A DNA stretch of 33,827 nt, from NCBI GenBank assembly GCA_016281895.1, contig JAEEJM010000123.1, positions 1 to 33,827 on the forward strand. The letters are read 5' to 3'. The stretch comes from Clostridiales bacterium. Its GTDB lineage: Bacteria > Bacillota > Clostridia > Oscillospirales > CAG-272. The notes beneath the pieces are model-generated. The model had not been told where the DNA came from. It saw only the letters and a program-made list of their open reading frames with translations, and did not search any database. Shown here in pieces: positions 1 through 7,990 of the stretch (positions are counted from its first letter, which is position 1; every line of letters begins with the position of its first letter). The translations under genes and the position numbers were made by a program.

Positions 1-2925
1 CTTCGGGATCTTTGCGGAGTAGTACGAGGCTGCCGCGGGCTCCGCGGGCAGGCCGTCGCCGTCCCGGACGGGACCGCCGGGGGAGCAGACGGCAAACAGA
101 TACAGAAGCAGCTGGAGGCTCTCGCCGCCGCGGACGCGCTCAAGACTGAAGGTGCGGTCGCCGGTCTTGTAATCGACGACGCGGACATATGCCTTCCCGC
201 CGGTGCGGTAGACGTCGACTCGGTCGGCGACGCCGGACAGCGTGACCGCCGTGCCGTCGTCGAGGCGGAAAGACACGGGCGGCGCTCCGGGGCCGCCGAG
301 CTTCAGCTCGAAGTATTCGGGTATGAAGGAGGAGGCGCCGAGCTCGTCGGAGAGATCGGACAGCAGGCCCCGGGCGAGCCTTGACAGCCGTCCGGCGGTG
401 TGGAGCAGCCTGGCGGTGCGCTGGGGCGAGCCCTCGGGGGCCAGGCGCGCGACATAGTCCGCTGCGATTTTCTCGGTAAGCTTGAGCTTCTGCTCCCCCT
501 CGGGGAAGACTCCGCCGTTCTCGGTGAACACGAAGCGCAGGTAGCGCTCCAGCACGAAGTGGATGAACGAGCCCATGCTGCTGTAAGAGAACGAAGCCGG
601 GCCGGTCTCCCTGAGAGCCAGCAGATAGCGGCAGGTGAACGAGAACGGGCACGAGGCATAACTGTCGAGGCGCGACTGAGACAGGGCGATCCGACCGCGG
701 AATAGGGCGTCAGCCGACTCCGCGGAAAAGGAGTCCGACGACGCGTCGAGCGGGGCGGTGCAGGCCCCGGGCACGCCGGAGCCGGTCCGCCTGAGGGCCT
801 CCTTCAGCGACGCGCCGAACCGCGTGCCCTCGGTGATCCTCAGGTACTCTCGGGCGGCGGCCGGCGAGGTGATCCTCGCCTCGGTATCTCCGCCGGCGGC
901 AAGCCTTTCCGTGCCCGGGAGCAGCGACAGCACCCTCTCGCAAACGACGGACGGGCGGCCGTCGCCGCGGGTGAACAGGTATACGGCGGAGGAGGCGAAG
1001 GATATCGCCCTCCTGACGAAGAACAGCTCGTCCGAGGCGCGGCTCTCCCGGTCGGAGCCGAGGCGCACTCCGGCCGAAGCGAGCGCCTCGCGGTCGGCCT
1101 CGGACAGAAGGCCGGAGCGGCCGGCCGGGGCGGGGAACGAGCCGTCGTAAACTCCCGCCAGCACGGCGATCTTTATCCTTTCCGTCCTAATCATATCCGC
1201 CGATCCTATGACGACGGCGTCGGGAGTCGTGGGGATGGTCCCGACGAAGACGGTCTCGAATGCCGTCTGAAGGGCGGAGCAGTATTCTTCAAGTGACGGT
1301 CTGTCGGAGGTCCCGTAAGCGTCGGCGACGGAGTCCAGCACTTCGGTCAGAGCGTCGGCGGAGCGTACGGCCTCGGCGGCCTCGCGGGCGCGGCCCCCGG
1401 CAAGCTCCTCCGAGGCGATCTGCAGCATCCGGTCGCGGACGCCGAGCTCCTCGGTGAACTCGTAGGTCGCCCGGCACATGTCAAGGCAGCTCGCGGAGGC
1501 CCCCAGCTTCTCGAAATAGGCTGAGAGGAAGGGCACCACGGCCTCCCTTACGCGGTTGGCGGTCTCGAGATCGGCGGCGGCCCTCGGGGACAGCTCGGGC
1601 TCGTATCCGTCCGGGTTCATCTGCCACGCGCCGTCCGGGAAGAAGCCCCTGCCGCCTATGTTCCACCTCTCGGTATAGGTCTCGAAAACGTCCGCGTCCC
1701 GGGCACCGACTCCGGACAGGCCCGTGCGCAGATAGGTGACGAGCTCGTCGCGCCGCCAGCCGGAGAGAAAGACGCGCAGTGACGAGATGACCAGGCGCGC
1801 CGGCGCCGAGGCCGAGACGGGCCTTTTCTCGGAGAGATAATACGGTATGCCGGCCTTTTCGAATTCCGGCTCGATGATGCCCCTGTATTCTCCCGCGTCG
1901 CGGGCGATGACGGCTATGTCACGGCACCGCAGCCCGCCCCGAAGCTCCTTTCTTACGACGGCGGCGATCTCCTCGCACTCGTCGAAGATGTCCGCGGCGG
2001 TGACGATCCTGACCGAACCGTCCGCGGAGTCCCGCTCCCCGCCGTCATCGGTGTCCGGGACGGCGTCGAGCCTCCACAGTGCCGACGAGAGAAGCTCAGG
2101 CCCGCGCCCGGTGTAGCGGTGCGGGACGGTCAGGATCTCGGTCTCGGCCGGCAGGCCGAGCGCCGAGGCGGCAAGGCGGACCTCGTCGGACATCCGCCTC
2201 TGCGAGACGGTGTCGATGCCTCGCGACTGCGGAGACGGCAGCGAAAAAGTGACGCAGGTGAGCCCGGCCTGCCTCATTATCTCTCCGAGCACCCTGCGCT
2301 CGGAGCCCGTCAGGCTCTGGAAGGAGTCGAGATACACGTGAGCCCCGGCAAAAAAGTTACGCTTCGCGAGAGCATCGGCAAGGCGGGAAAGGTCGTCCGC
2401 GGAGTCGGAGAAGCGCTCGGCGAGCATCGCCCCGTAGGCGGCCGCGACGGTGGCAAGGTCCGCAAGCTTTGCGGCGGCAGGCGACGACGGCACCGACGAG
2501 GCGAGGGCGCGGCCTGCCTCCTCGACGTCGACGCCGGAGGCCTTGAACTCGTCGAGGGCAGCCAGCAGCACGCCGGGGAAGGAGCGGTCGGAGGCGGAGA
2601 CGCCCCCGTATTCGCGCAAGAGGGGGAAGACCTGCCTGACCGCGCGCTGCATGACGAGCCTGCGGACGGTATCGGAGGCGTAGTCGTAATGCAGGCCGCC
2701 GGTCTCGCGGAAGACGCGGTTCGGCAGGCGCGAGAAATTCAGGACCTCGCAGGAGAGCTGGGCCCCGGGCGGAAGCATCTGCGCCGCGAGCAGTTCGGCC
2801 TCGACGGTTATCTGCTCGGGGACTATGAGAAACGAACGGATCCCGGCTTCCGCGTCCTGCTTCAGCATGGACATGACGCGCCCGGTCTTGCCGGTGCCGG
2901 GGTCGCCGTAAATGAGCCTTATCAT
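1..2925 (-). CDS. addB: AddB, helicase-nuclease subunit B (3' part missing)
   Basis: AddB pairs with AddA to form the Gram-positive counterpart of RecBCD, which resects double-strand breaks until it meets Chi. About 975 codons are visible and the C-terminus lies beyond the left edge (the family is usually about 1150 residues). The protein opens MIRLIYGDPGTGKT, a Walker A motif at residues 7-14. Near residue 760 is SYASCPF, whose Cys fits the first ligand of the AddB iron-sulphur cluster; the other three would lie off-window. Around residues 900-920 the motifs GVADRVD and VVDYKTG match the RecB-family nuclease core. The ATG at 2925-2923 overlaps the queG-like stop (ATGA), so the two are translationally coupled. 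addA is expected next on this strand, outside the window. Identification is firm. Confidence 0.95.
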   Translation of the reverse strand, partial: MIRLIYGDPGTGKTGRVMSMLKQDAEAGIRSFLIVPEQITVEAELLAAQMLPPGAQLSCEVLNFSRLPNRVFRETGGLHYDYASDTVRRLVMQRAVRQVFPLLREYGGVSASDRSFPGVLLAALDEFKASGVDVEEAGRALASSVPSSPAAAKLADLATVAAAYGAMLAERFSDSADDLSRLADALAKRNFFAGAHVYLDSFQSLTGSERRVLGEIMRQAGLTCVTFSLPSPQSRGIDTVSQRRMSDEVRLAASALGLPAETEILTVPHRYTGRGPELLSSALWRLDAVPDTDDGGERDSADGSVRIVTAADIFDECEEIAAVVRKELRGGLRCRDIAVIARDAGEYRGIIEPEFEKAGIPYYLSEKRPVSASAPARLVISSLRVFLSGWRRDELVTYLRTGLSGVGARDADVFETYTERWNIGGRGFFPDGAWQMNPDGYEPELSPRAAADLETANRVREAVVPFLSAYFEKLGASASCLDMCRATYEFTEELGVRDRMLQIASEELAGGRAREAAEAVRSADALTEVLDSVADAYGTSDRPSLEEYCSALQTAFETVFVGTIPTTPDAVVIGSADMIRTERIKIAVLAGVYDGSFPAPAGRSGLLSEADREALASAGVRLGSDRESRASDELFFVRRAISFASSAVYLFTRGDGRPSVVCERVLSLLPGTERLAAGGDTEARITSPAAAREYLRITEGTRFGASLKEALRRTGSGVPGACTAPLDASSDSFSAESADALFRGRIALSQSRLDSYASCPFSFTCRYLLALRETGPASFSYSSMGSFIHFVLERYLRFVFTENGGVFPEGEQKLKLTEKIAADYVARLAPEGSPQRTARLLHTAGRLSRLARGLLSDLSDELGASSFIPEYFELKLGGPGAPPVSFRLDDGTAVTLSGVADRVDVYRTGGKAYVRVVDYKTGDRTFSLERVRGGESLQLLLYLFAVCSPGGPVRDGDGLPAEPAAASYYSAKIPK

Positions 2926-3737
2926 TCTTTGCCGCCCCCTTCTCCGAGCAGAGCGAGGTTGCGCAGGATAGGTCCCGGGCCGCGCCATGAGTAGGCGCGC
3001 TCGCGGAATCTCTGCCCGTCGCGAATGAGCTCCGGGTCCGGGCAGGCGATGTTATCCTCAAGGAACCACGGGTCGGTCGAGTACAGAGTTCCGTTCCTGC
3101 GGGCCCGTTCGGTATAAGGGCAGACGAGCTGGCACACGTCGCAGCCCCAGACGGAGCGGTTGCGGCGTATGAGCTCCTCCTGGCCGGGGGAGAGCTCGCC
3201 CTTCGTCTGGGTGAGCGCAGACAGGCAGCCCTCGGGATCGCCGAAGGCGGCCGGACAGGCCTCGGCGCAGCGCCCGCAGTCGAGGCAGCGGCCGGGCTCG
3301 ACGGCCTCGCGCTCGGGGGGCAGGGTGCTGAAGGCCTCGAAAATGAATACGAAGGACGAATGCTCCGGAGTTATCAGCAGCCTGTTGCGCCCTATGACGC
3401 CAAGCCCTGCCCGGGCGGCCGCGTCGGCCTCGTCGATGGGCGAGTTGTCGCCGCACACGCGGATCCTCTCGCCGGGGAAGGCGGCGCCGAAGTCATCGGC
3501 GATGCGCTCCGCCGCGGCCCGCACGAAGATGTGATAGTCCCGGGGCACGGCGTACGCGGAGACGGTCCTCGGGCCGTCGCAGGCCGGAGTGTAATAAGGT
3601 ATGATCCCCACGCAGACCGAGCGCGGCAGAAAGCCGAAGCGGGAGAGCTTCGGCGGATCCGTCACGCGGCAGGCCTCGAACGGTATGGAGGCGGCCGACG
3701 CGGCGCCGTTCGACTTGAGGATGGATGACAGAAGCAT
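2922..3737 (-). CDS. queG: QueG-like epoxyqueuosine reductase / 4Fe-4S double-cluster protein
   Basis: The product resembles epoxyqueuosine reductase, the cobalamin- and iron-sulphur-dependent enzyme that makes queuosine in tRNA wobble positions. Two ferredoxin-like clusters are clear: CLDCGRCAEACP and CDVCQLVCPYT, in QueG order, after a core containing GDNSPIDE and GLGVIGRN. It ends with WRGPGPILRNLAL, resembling the QueG segment after the clusters. At 271 residues it is shorter than typical QueG (over 300) and lacks the C-terminal HEAT-like extension, so it could be one of the short clostridial paralogues of unproved activity. There is no evident Shine-Dalgarno before ATG 3737; the leader is pyrimidine-rich on this strand. 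It is the first gene of a two-gene operon with addB. Confidence 0.75.
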   Translation of the reverse strand: MLLSSILKSNGAASAASIPFEACRVTDPPKLSRFGFLPRSVCVGIIPYYTPACDGPRTVSAYAVPRDYHIFVRAAAERIADDFGAAFPGERIRVCGDNSPIDEADAAARAGLGVIGRNRLLITPEHSSFVFIFEAFSTLPPEREAVEPGRCLDCGRCAEACPAAFGDPEGCLSALTQTKGELSPGQEELIRRNRSVWGCDVCQLVCPYTERARRNGTLYSTDPWFLEDNIACPDPELIRDGQRFRERAYSWRGPGPILRNLALLGEGGGKE

Positions 3738-3887
3738 GTGATGAAAGAAGAAAAAACAGACGAAGGACGGATCGCCGGACGGGCAAAAGCAAAAAAGAAA
3801 AACCCGGAAGACAAAGGCGAAAAAGAAAACCGGCAGAGTGAACGGGGAGGGAGAAAGGGCGCGGGCTGCGATATTTATACTATTTCT

Positions 3888-3916
3888 ATGTTACCATATT
3901 TCTAACGTTAAATCAA
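3888..3916 (-). promoter_or_regulatory. Candidate promoter of queG-addB
   Basis: On the minus strand TTGATT (3916-3911) is followed after 17 bases by TAACAT (3893-3888). The leader to the queG start would be about 140 bases. The -35 hexamer sits inside the innermost of three TTGATTTAAC repeats. The -10 is a weak match, so the call is tentative. Confidence 0.4.
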
Positions 3917-3938
3917 CTGTTAAATCAAGTTAAATCAA
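3907..3938. repeat. Three direct repeats GTTAAATCAA
   Basis: Identical 10-mers begin at 3907, 3919 and 3929 (TTGATTTAAC on the minus strand), so spacing is 12 then 10 bases, about one helical turn. Such phased copies next to a promoter suggest protein binding, but no known operator is recognised. Confidence 0.7.
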
Positions 3939-4107
3939 CTCTTTTTCGGCGTTTTTCGGCCGGGCGGGAAAAGCAGGCGGACAGCGGGTCCGGAATGGAT
4001 CGACGTCCCGGCCCGCGGATTGTGAAAACGCGGGTAAACTGTAGTTACTTTGTGTGATATTCAGCCTTTTTTAATCATAACTTCAAAAATATTTCACATT
4101 GGAGTAC

Positions 4108-4147
4108 TATAATCTATATGAAAACACAGGCGCGCGGGACGCGCGCC
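4108..4147 (+). promoter_or_regulatory. htrA core promoter and leader hairpin
   Basis: TATAAT lies at 4108-4113. No good -35 is visible at 16-18 bases, so an activator may be needed or the -35 is very weak. Transcription would start near 4120, which makes ATG 4118 an unlikely start codon. The leader then folds into a stem GGCGCGC/GCGCGCC (4129-4135 with 4141-4147, loop GGGAC) 11 bases before the ribosome site at 4159-4165. Confidence 0.5.
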
Positions 4148-4171
4148 GCGGCACTGTCTGGAGGTATCATC

Positions 4172-5491
4172 ATGAACGGCTATCCCAACGGGTATTCGAA
4201 CGGCTATCCGAACGGAAACAACAGCTATCCGAACGGAAACAACAGCTATCCGAACGGAAACAACAACTCTGGCGGGAACTCCGCCAAAAAGTCCGGCGGG
4301 GCGGGGAGGATAATCTTCTTCATCGCGCTGACGCTGGTCATCCTCGCACTGATCATAGGCGCTGTGGCGGTGGGCTGCATGTACCTGTTCAAATCCGCGA
4401 TGACGGCCTACTGGAACTATATGGAGCGGAACGGAAGCGAAACTGCAGCCGAGGCCGGACAGCAGCAGACCGATCAGTCGCCGGCGCAGACCGTGGACAT
4501 CGGCGCCGTGGTTCTGCCGGAGGTCAATCTCTCTGCGGCGCACTCGTCGTCCGAGATGAGCATAGCGGAAACGGTCAAGATCGTAAAGGACTCCGTGGTG
4601 GAGATCACAACAGAGATAAAATCGTCCGGCGGTTTTTCCCGGCAGTATGTTATAAGCGGAGCGGGCTCCGGGGTGATAATATCCGAAACGGGGCTCGTCA
4701 TAACCAACAACCACGTCATTGACGGAGCCAGCAGAATCACTGTCAGACTAACAAACGGCAATGAATTCGAGGCCATGCTGATCGGGACTGACGAAGAGAA
4801 CGACATAGCCGTGCTCTCCTTCGCGCCGGGCGGCGAGAAGCTGACGGCCGCGAAGAACGGCAACAGCGACATACTCGAGACCGGCCAGCAGATCATAGTC
4901 ATAGGCAACCCGCTCGGGGAGCTTGGCGGCACCGTGACCAGCGGCATCATCTCGTGCACGGCCAGGGAGATCCAGGTCGAGGACGTGGGCACCATGACGC
5001 TACTCCAGACCGACGCGGCCGTCAACCCCGGCAACTCCGGCGGAGGCATGTTCAACCTCTACGGGGAGCTTATCGGCATCGTGAACGCCAAGTCCTCCGG
5101 CACCTCGGTCGAGGGCCTCGGCTTCGCCATCCCGGTCAACACGGCCTGGAAGATAGCCTCCGAGCTCATCAACTACGGCTACGTCCGCGGCAGGGCTTCG
5201 CTCGATCTTTCATATGTCGACTTCAGCAGTTTTGAAGCGATGTACTACTTCAAGCGCAGCAACATGCCCGCAGGAGTGTATATTTTTGAATCCAACGAAA
5301 AACTTGGAGTTTCGTTCGGCGACCGCATCATAAGCATCAACGAGACGGAGATCACCTCGTCGGCCGACATCAGCGCCTTCCTGAAGAAGTGCTCCGTCGG
5401 CGATACCGTGAAACTGACGGTCATGCGCAGCGGAAAGACCGTCACGGTCAGCATTAAGCTCGTCGAAAAGAAGCCGGCGGCTTCTAACTGA
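4172..5491 (+). CDS. htrA: HtrA/DegP-type membrane-anchored serine protease with PDZ domain
   Basis: A 439-residue surface protease of the HtrA family, which degrades or refolds damaged envelope proteins. An Asn/Gly/Tyr/Pro-rich cytoplasmic N-terminus (1-45) contains tandem YPNGNNS units, followed by one membrane segment (about 47-73). The trypsin-like domain carries the full triad: His181 (TNNHVIDGA), Asp211 (NDIAVLSF) and Ser289 (NPGNSGGGMF). A PDZ domain occupies about 340-430 (GVSFGDRIISIN). I chose ATG 4172 because GGAGGT lies six bases upstream and because the apparent TATAAT at 4108 would place an earlier ATG (4118) at or before the transcript start. A response regulator and kinase follow after 27 bases, suggesting one envelope-stress operon. 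Function is firm; targets are unknown. Confidence 0.94.
   Translation: MNGYPNGYSNGYPNGNNSYPNGNNSYPNGNNNSGGNSAKKSGGAGRIIFFIALTLVILALIIGAVAVGCMYLFKSAMTAYWNYMERNGSETAAEAGQQQTDQSPAQTVDIGAVVLPEVNLSAAHSSSEMSIAETVKIVKDSVVEITTEIKSSGGFSRQYVISGAGSGVIISETGLVITNNHVIDGASRITVRLTNGNEFEAMLIGTDEENDIAVLSFAPGGEKLTAAKNGNSDILETGQQIIVIGNPLGELGGTVTSGIISCTAREIQVEDVGTMTLLQTDAAVNPGNSGGGMFNLYGELIGIVNAKSSGTSVEGLGFAIPVNTAWKIASELINYGYVRGRASLDLSYVDFSSFEAMYYFKRSNMPAGVYIFESNEKLGVSFGDRIISINETEITSSADISAFLKKCSVGDTVKLTVMRSGKTVTVSIKLVEKKPAASN
4206..4264 (+). repeat. Tandem 21-bp repeat in the htrA N-terminus
   Basis: The unit TATCCGAACGGAAACAACA is repeated at 21-bp spacing nearly three times, encoding YPNGNNS, YPNGNNS and YPNGNNN. 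Less exact YPNG/YSNG units precede it. The near-identity of the copies points to recent slippage or unequal exchange rather than old domain duplication. Confidence 0.85.
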
Positions 5492-5518
5492 AATAAACGT
5501 ACCGGAAGGGGACTGCAG

Positions 5519-6208
5519 ATGTACAACATACTGATCGTCGATGACGAGAGCGGCATCCGCTCCATCGTCAGGAAATACGGCGAGTTCGAGGGACACAAGG
5601 TGACCGAGGCGTCCGACGGGATGCAGGCGGTCGAGCTCTGCAGAAACAACAAGTTCGACATCGTCATCATGGACATAATGATGCCGGAGCTCGACGGCTT
5701 TTCCGCCGTGAGGGAGATACGCAAGTTCAGCCAGGTCCCGATCATCATCCTGTCCGCCAGGGGCGAGGAATACGACAAGATCAACGGCTTCTGCCTCGGC
5801 ATCGACGATTACGTCGTCAAGCCCTTCTCGCCGAAGGAACTCATGATGCGCGTCGTGGCCGTCATGAAGCGCGCGAACGCGGTAAAGACGCCGTCCAGGG
5901 AGCACGAGGTCGTCGAGCTCGACAACGGAGGGCTGAAGGCGGACCTTACCGCCAGGATAGTCTACATCGACGGCGAGCGCATCGAGATGTCGCCGAAGGA
6001 GTACGAGCTGTTCTTCTACATGCTGGCCAACCGCGACGTGGCTCTCTCGCGCGAGAAGCTGCTGACCGACGTCTGGGGCTACGATTTCTACGGCGACGCC
6101 AGGACCCTGGACACGCACGTGAAGCTGCTGAGAAAGTCGCTCGGGCGCTACGCCTCGTGCATAGTGACGCTCAGGGGCATCGGATACCGCTTTGAAGAAA
6201 AAGCCTGA
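5519..6208 (+). CDS. OmpR/PhoB-family response regulator
   Basis: A 229-residue two-component regulator. The receiver domain (1-about 118) has the acidic pocket Asp8/Asp9, phospho-acceptor Asp52 (IVIMDIMMPELDG), Ser79 and Lys101 (VVKPFSP). The C-terminal winged helix (about 130-227) has the typical MSPKEYELFFYMLAN and DTHVKLLRKSLG segments and ends GIGYRFE. AAGGGGACT before the ATG serves as ribosome site. It follows htrA by 27 bases and overlaps the kinase gene by 17, so the pair is co-translated. It probably controls htrA or other envelope genes, as in other Gram-positives where HtrA and such systems are linked; that target is inference. Confidence 0.95.
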   Translation: MYNILIVDDESGIRSIVRKYGEFEGHKVTEASDGMQAVELCRNNKFDIVIMDIMMPELDGFSAVREIRKFSQVPIIILSARGEEYDKINGFCLGIDDYVVKPFSPKELMMRVVAVMKRANAVKTPSREHEVVELDNGGLKADLTARIVYIDGERIEMSPKEYELFFYMLANRDVALSREKLLTDVWGYDFYGDARTLDTHVKLLRKSLGRYASCIVTLRGIGYRFEEKA

Positions 6209-7760
6209 GCTCCGGGAGCTGGGCCGAAGGAAGAAGGCCGCCTTCCGCAAGTACGGGCTGGGGATCAGGGGGAGGCTGGTCATGTGCTTCTCCTGCTTCC
6301 TGCTGTTCATGCTCATCATCATCTGGATCTTCCAGATCTTCCTGCTCGACACGTTCTACAAGCGGGCAAAGATTAAGGAGCTCGACGACGCCTGCCAGGC
6401 CATTGCCGGCGCGTCGGGCGACGAGCAGCGGGTGGCCTACGGCCTTGCAATGCGATACAACCTGTGCATAAGGGTCTTTGCGGTGGGCGACTCCTCGCTC
6501 GGCAACGAGACGCTGTCGGTCGAGAACTCGGCCGCGTGCGCCATCCACCATATGCCGCGCGACGTGCTGTACAGATATTACGTTCAGGCCGTCGACAGCG
6601 GCGGCAAGTACACCTATGAATTCACTCCCGGCAGCCAGCCTCCCGGCGACACGGCCGAGCCCGGCGAAGGGGAGCAGGAGGCCGAAGCGAAGTGGCGCAG
6701 GCGCTTTCTGCGCTCGTCCGACCCGAGCCTCACACAGATCATGTGCGTGAGCGAGCTCACCGCGTCCGACGGTACCGTGTACGCCCTGTTCCTCAACACC
6801 GAGTGCACGCCTCTCAACGCGACGATCTCCACCATGAACACCCAGTACCTGTGGATCGCCAGCGGCACACTGCTGATAGCGGTCGTGCTGGCCCTGGTGT
6901 TCGCGAGCGCCGTGTCGGGGCCGCTCGAGCGCATGACCAAGGCCGCCCGCAGGATGGCTGAGGGTGACTACCGGCCCGAGTTCCGCGTCGAGGGCTACAG
7001 GGAGACCCGCGAGCTTGCCGACGCGCTGAACTACGCCGTCGGCGAGATCGACAAGTCCGACCGCCTGCAGAAGGAGCTCATTGCCAACGTGTCGCACGAC
7101 CTGCGCACCCCGCTCACGATGATCTCCGGCTACGCCGAGGTCATGAAGGACATCCCGGGCGAGAGCACGCCCGAGAACCTGCAGGTCATAATAGACGAGG
7201 CGGGGCACCTCACGGATCTCGTCAACGACATGCTCGACCTGTCGAGGCTCAACGCGGGCACGAGGGAGCCCGTCATGGAGGTCTTCGACCTTACGGCGGC
7301 CGTGTCCGAGGTCATATCGCGCTTTTCGAGCCTGACCTCGTACGAGGGCTATTCGCTGAGCTTCTCGCACGGCGGCAGCGTGTACGTCAGAGCCGACCGC
7401 TCTATGATAGTCCAGGTCGTCTACAACCTCATCGGAAACGCGGTCAACTACTCCGGCGACGAAAGGACCGTCCTCGTCGTGCAGAGCGCGGGCGCGGCGG
7501 ACTCTTCCGTCAGGATAACCGTCACGGACCACGGAGAGGGCATCGCCCCCGAGGACCTGCCTCTCATATGGGACCGATATTACAAGGTCGACCGCCAGCA
7601 CAAGAGGGCGTCGCACGGCAGCGGGATCGGTCTGTCGATAGTGCGCGGCAACCTCGAGCTGCACGGCGCCGATTTCGGCGTGGACAGCACGCCGGGACAG
7701 GGCTCGTCGTTCTGGTTCGAGCTGAAGACCGTGCCCGGAGAAGGCAATACGGAACGGTGA
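6192..7760 (+). CDS. Membrane sensor histidine kinase
   Basis: A 522-residue kinase partner of the preceding regulator. A membrane segment at about 29-52 and another at about 219-241 bracket an extracytoplasmic sensor of roughly 165 residues that has a Pro/Glu-rich stretch (about 147-168) and no recognised domain. Then come HAMP (about 241-293), a dimerisation/phospho-acceptor helix with His302 (NVSHDLRTPLTM), and an ATPase domain with N box (NLIGNAVNYS), DHGEG and GSGIGL. The start is a TTG at 6192 overlapping the regulator; it gives a basic cytoplasmic tail before the first helix. ATG 6282 is possible but would cut into that helix. The signal sensed is unknown. Confidence 0.93.
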   Translation: MKKKPELRELGRRKKAAFRKYGLGIRGRLVMCFSCFLLFMLIIIWIFQIFLLDTFYKRAKIKELDDACQAIAGASGDEQRVAYGLAMRYNLCIRVFAVGDSSLGNETLSVENSAACAIHHMPRDVLYRYYVQAVDSGGKYTYEFTPGSQPPGDTAEPGEGEQEAEAKWRRRFLRSSDPSLTQIMCVSELTASDGTVYALFLNTECTPLNATISTMNTQYLWIASGTLLIAVVLALVFASAVSGPLERMTKAARRMAEGDYRPEFRVEGYRETRELADALNYAVGEIDKSDRLQKELIANVSHDLRTPLTMISGYAEVMKDIPGESTPENLQVIIDEAGHLTDLVNDMLDLSRLNAGTREPVMEVFDLTAAVSEVISRFSSLTSYEGYSLSFSHGGSVYVRADRSMIVQVVYNLIGNAVNYSGDERTVLVVQSAGAADSSVRITVTDHGEGIAPEDLPLIWDRYYKVDRQHKRASHGSGIGLSIVRGNLELHGADFGVDSTPGQGSSFWFELKTVPGEGNTER

Positions 7761-7767
7761 CGCAAAC

Positions 7768-7794
7768 GGGGATGTCCGTGAGACGGGCATCCCC
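7768..7794 (+). terminator. Terminator-like hairpin after the kinase gene
   Basis: GGGGATGTCCGT and ACGGGCATCCCC pair over 12 positions (one G-U) around a three-base loop, eight bases after the kinase stop. The following T tract is poor, so termination may be inefficient or the hairpin may only stabilise the transcript. Confidence 0.55.
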
Positions 7795-7798
7795 TCGG

Positions 7799-7907
7799 CC
7801 TTCATTCCTTCATTTGCGCGCCGCGCGCGGCTTCACTGCCGCGCAGCGGCACTTCATTTGCGCGCCGCGCGCGCAACTTCATTGCCGCCGAAGGCGGCAC
7901 TTCATTC
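7799..7907. repeat. TTCATT-spaced hairpin array (dispersed repeat)
   Basis: Short GC-rich inverted repeats alternate with TTCATT or ACTTCATT spacers. The hairpins are TGCGCGC-CGC-GCGCGgc (7815-7831), GCCGC-GCA-GCGGC (7838-7850), TGCGCGC-CGC-GCGCGCA (7859-7875) and GCCGCC-GAA-GGCGGC (7884-7898). The block begins with CTTCATTCCTTCAT (7800-7813), which recurs exactly at 30660-30673 beside another hairpin. It looks like a REP- or MITE-like non-coding repeat. No open frame covers it convincingly. Confidence 0.8.
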
Positions 7908-7922
7908 CCCTAAAACCGGGTC

Positions 7923-7951
7923 TTGCATTTTTCCCTGATCTGTAGTATAAT
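7923..7951 (+). promoter_or_regulatory. Promoter of the sortase operon
   Basis: TTGCAT (7923-7928) and a perfect TATAAT (7946-7951) are separated by 17 bases. The transcript would start near 7958, about 33 bases before the sortase start, which is preceded by AAGGGGT. Confidence 0.85.
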
Positions 7952-7990
7952 ACAATAAATATGCGCTTTTATTCAAGCAAGGGGTAGCCA

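Larger units (their letters stand above)
3738..4117. other. Intergenic region between queG and htrA
   Basis: This divergent gap holds a purine-rich stretch on the plus strand (about 3741-3860), an AT-rich block with three TTGATTTAAC repeats (3907-3938), and the htrA core promoter at its right end. I see no convincing gene. A 54-codon Lys/Glu-rich reading frame (3741-3905, plus) lacks a ribosome site and is treated as chance. Confidence 0.6.

Noticed and set aside
3741-3905. Plus-strand 54-codon Lys/Glu-rich reading frame in the queG/htrA gap
   Set aside because: No ribosome site, composition explained by a purine-rich stretch, and its end runs into the repeat/promoter island.
4206-4264. Possible CRISPR array at the tandem repeat
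   Set aside because: Units are contiguous, in frame and without spacers; they encode YPNGNNS.
6171-7805. Long minus-strand frame of 544 codons opposite the kinase gene
   Set aside because: Shadow of a GC-rich coding gene; the product has no domain and the plus-strand kinase is unmistakable.
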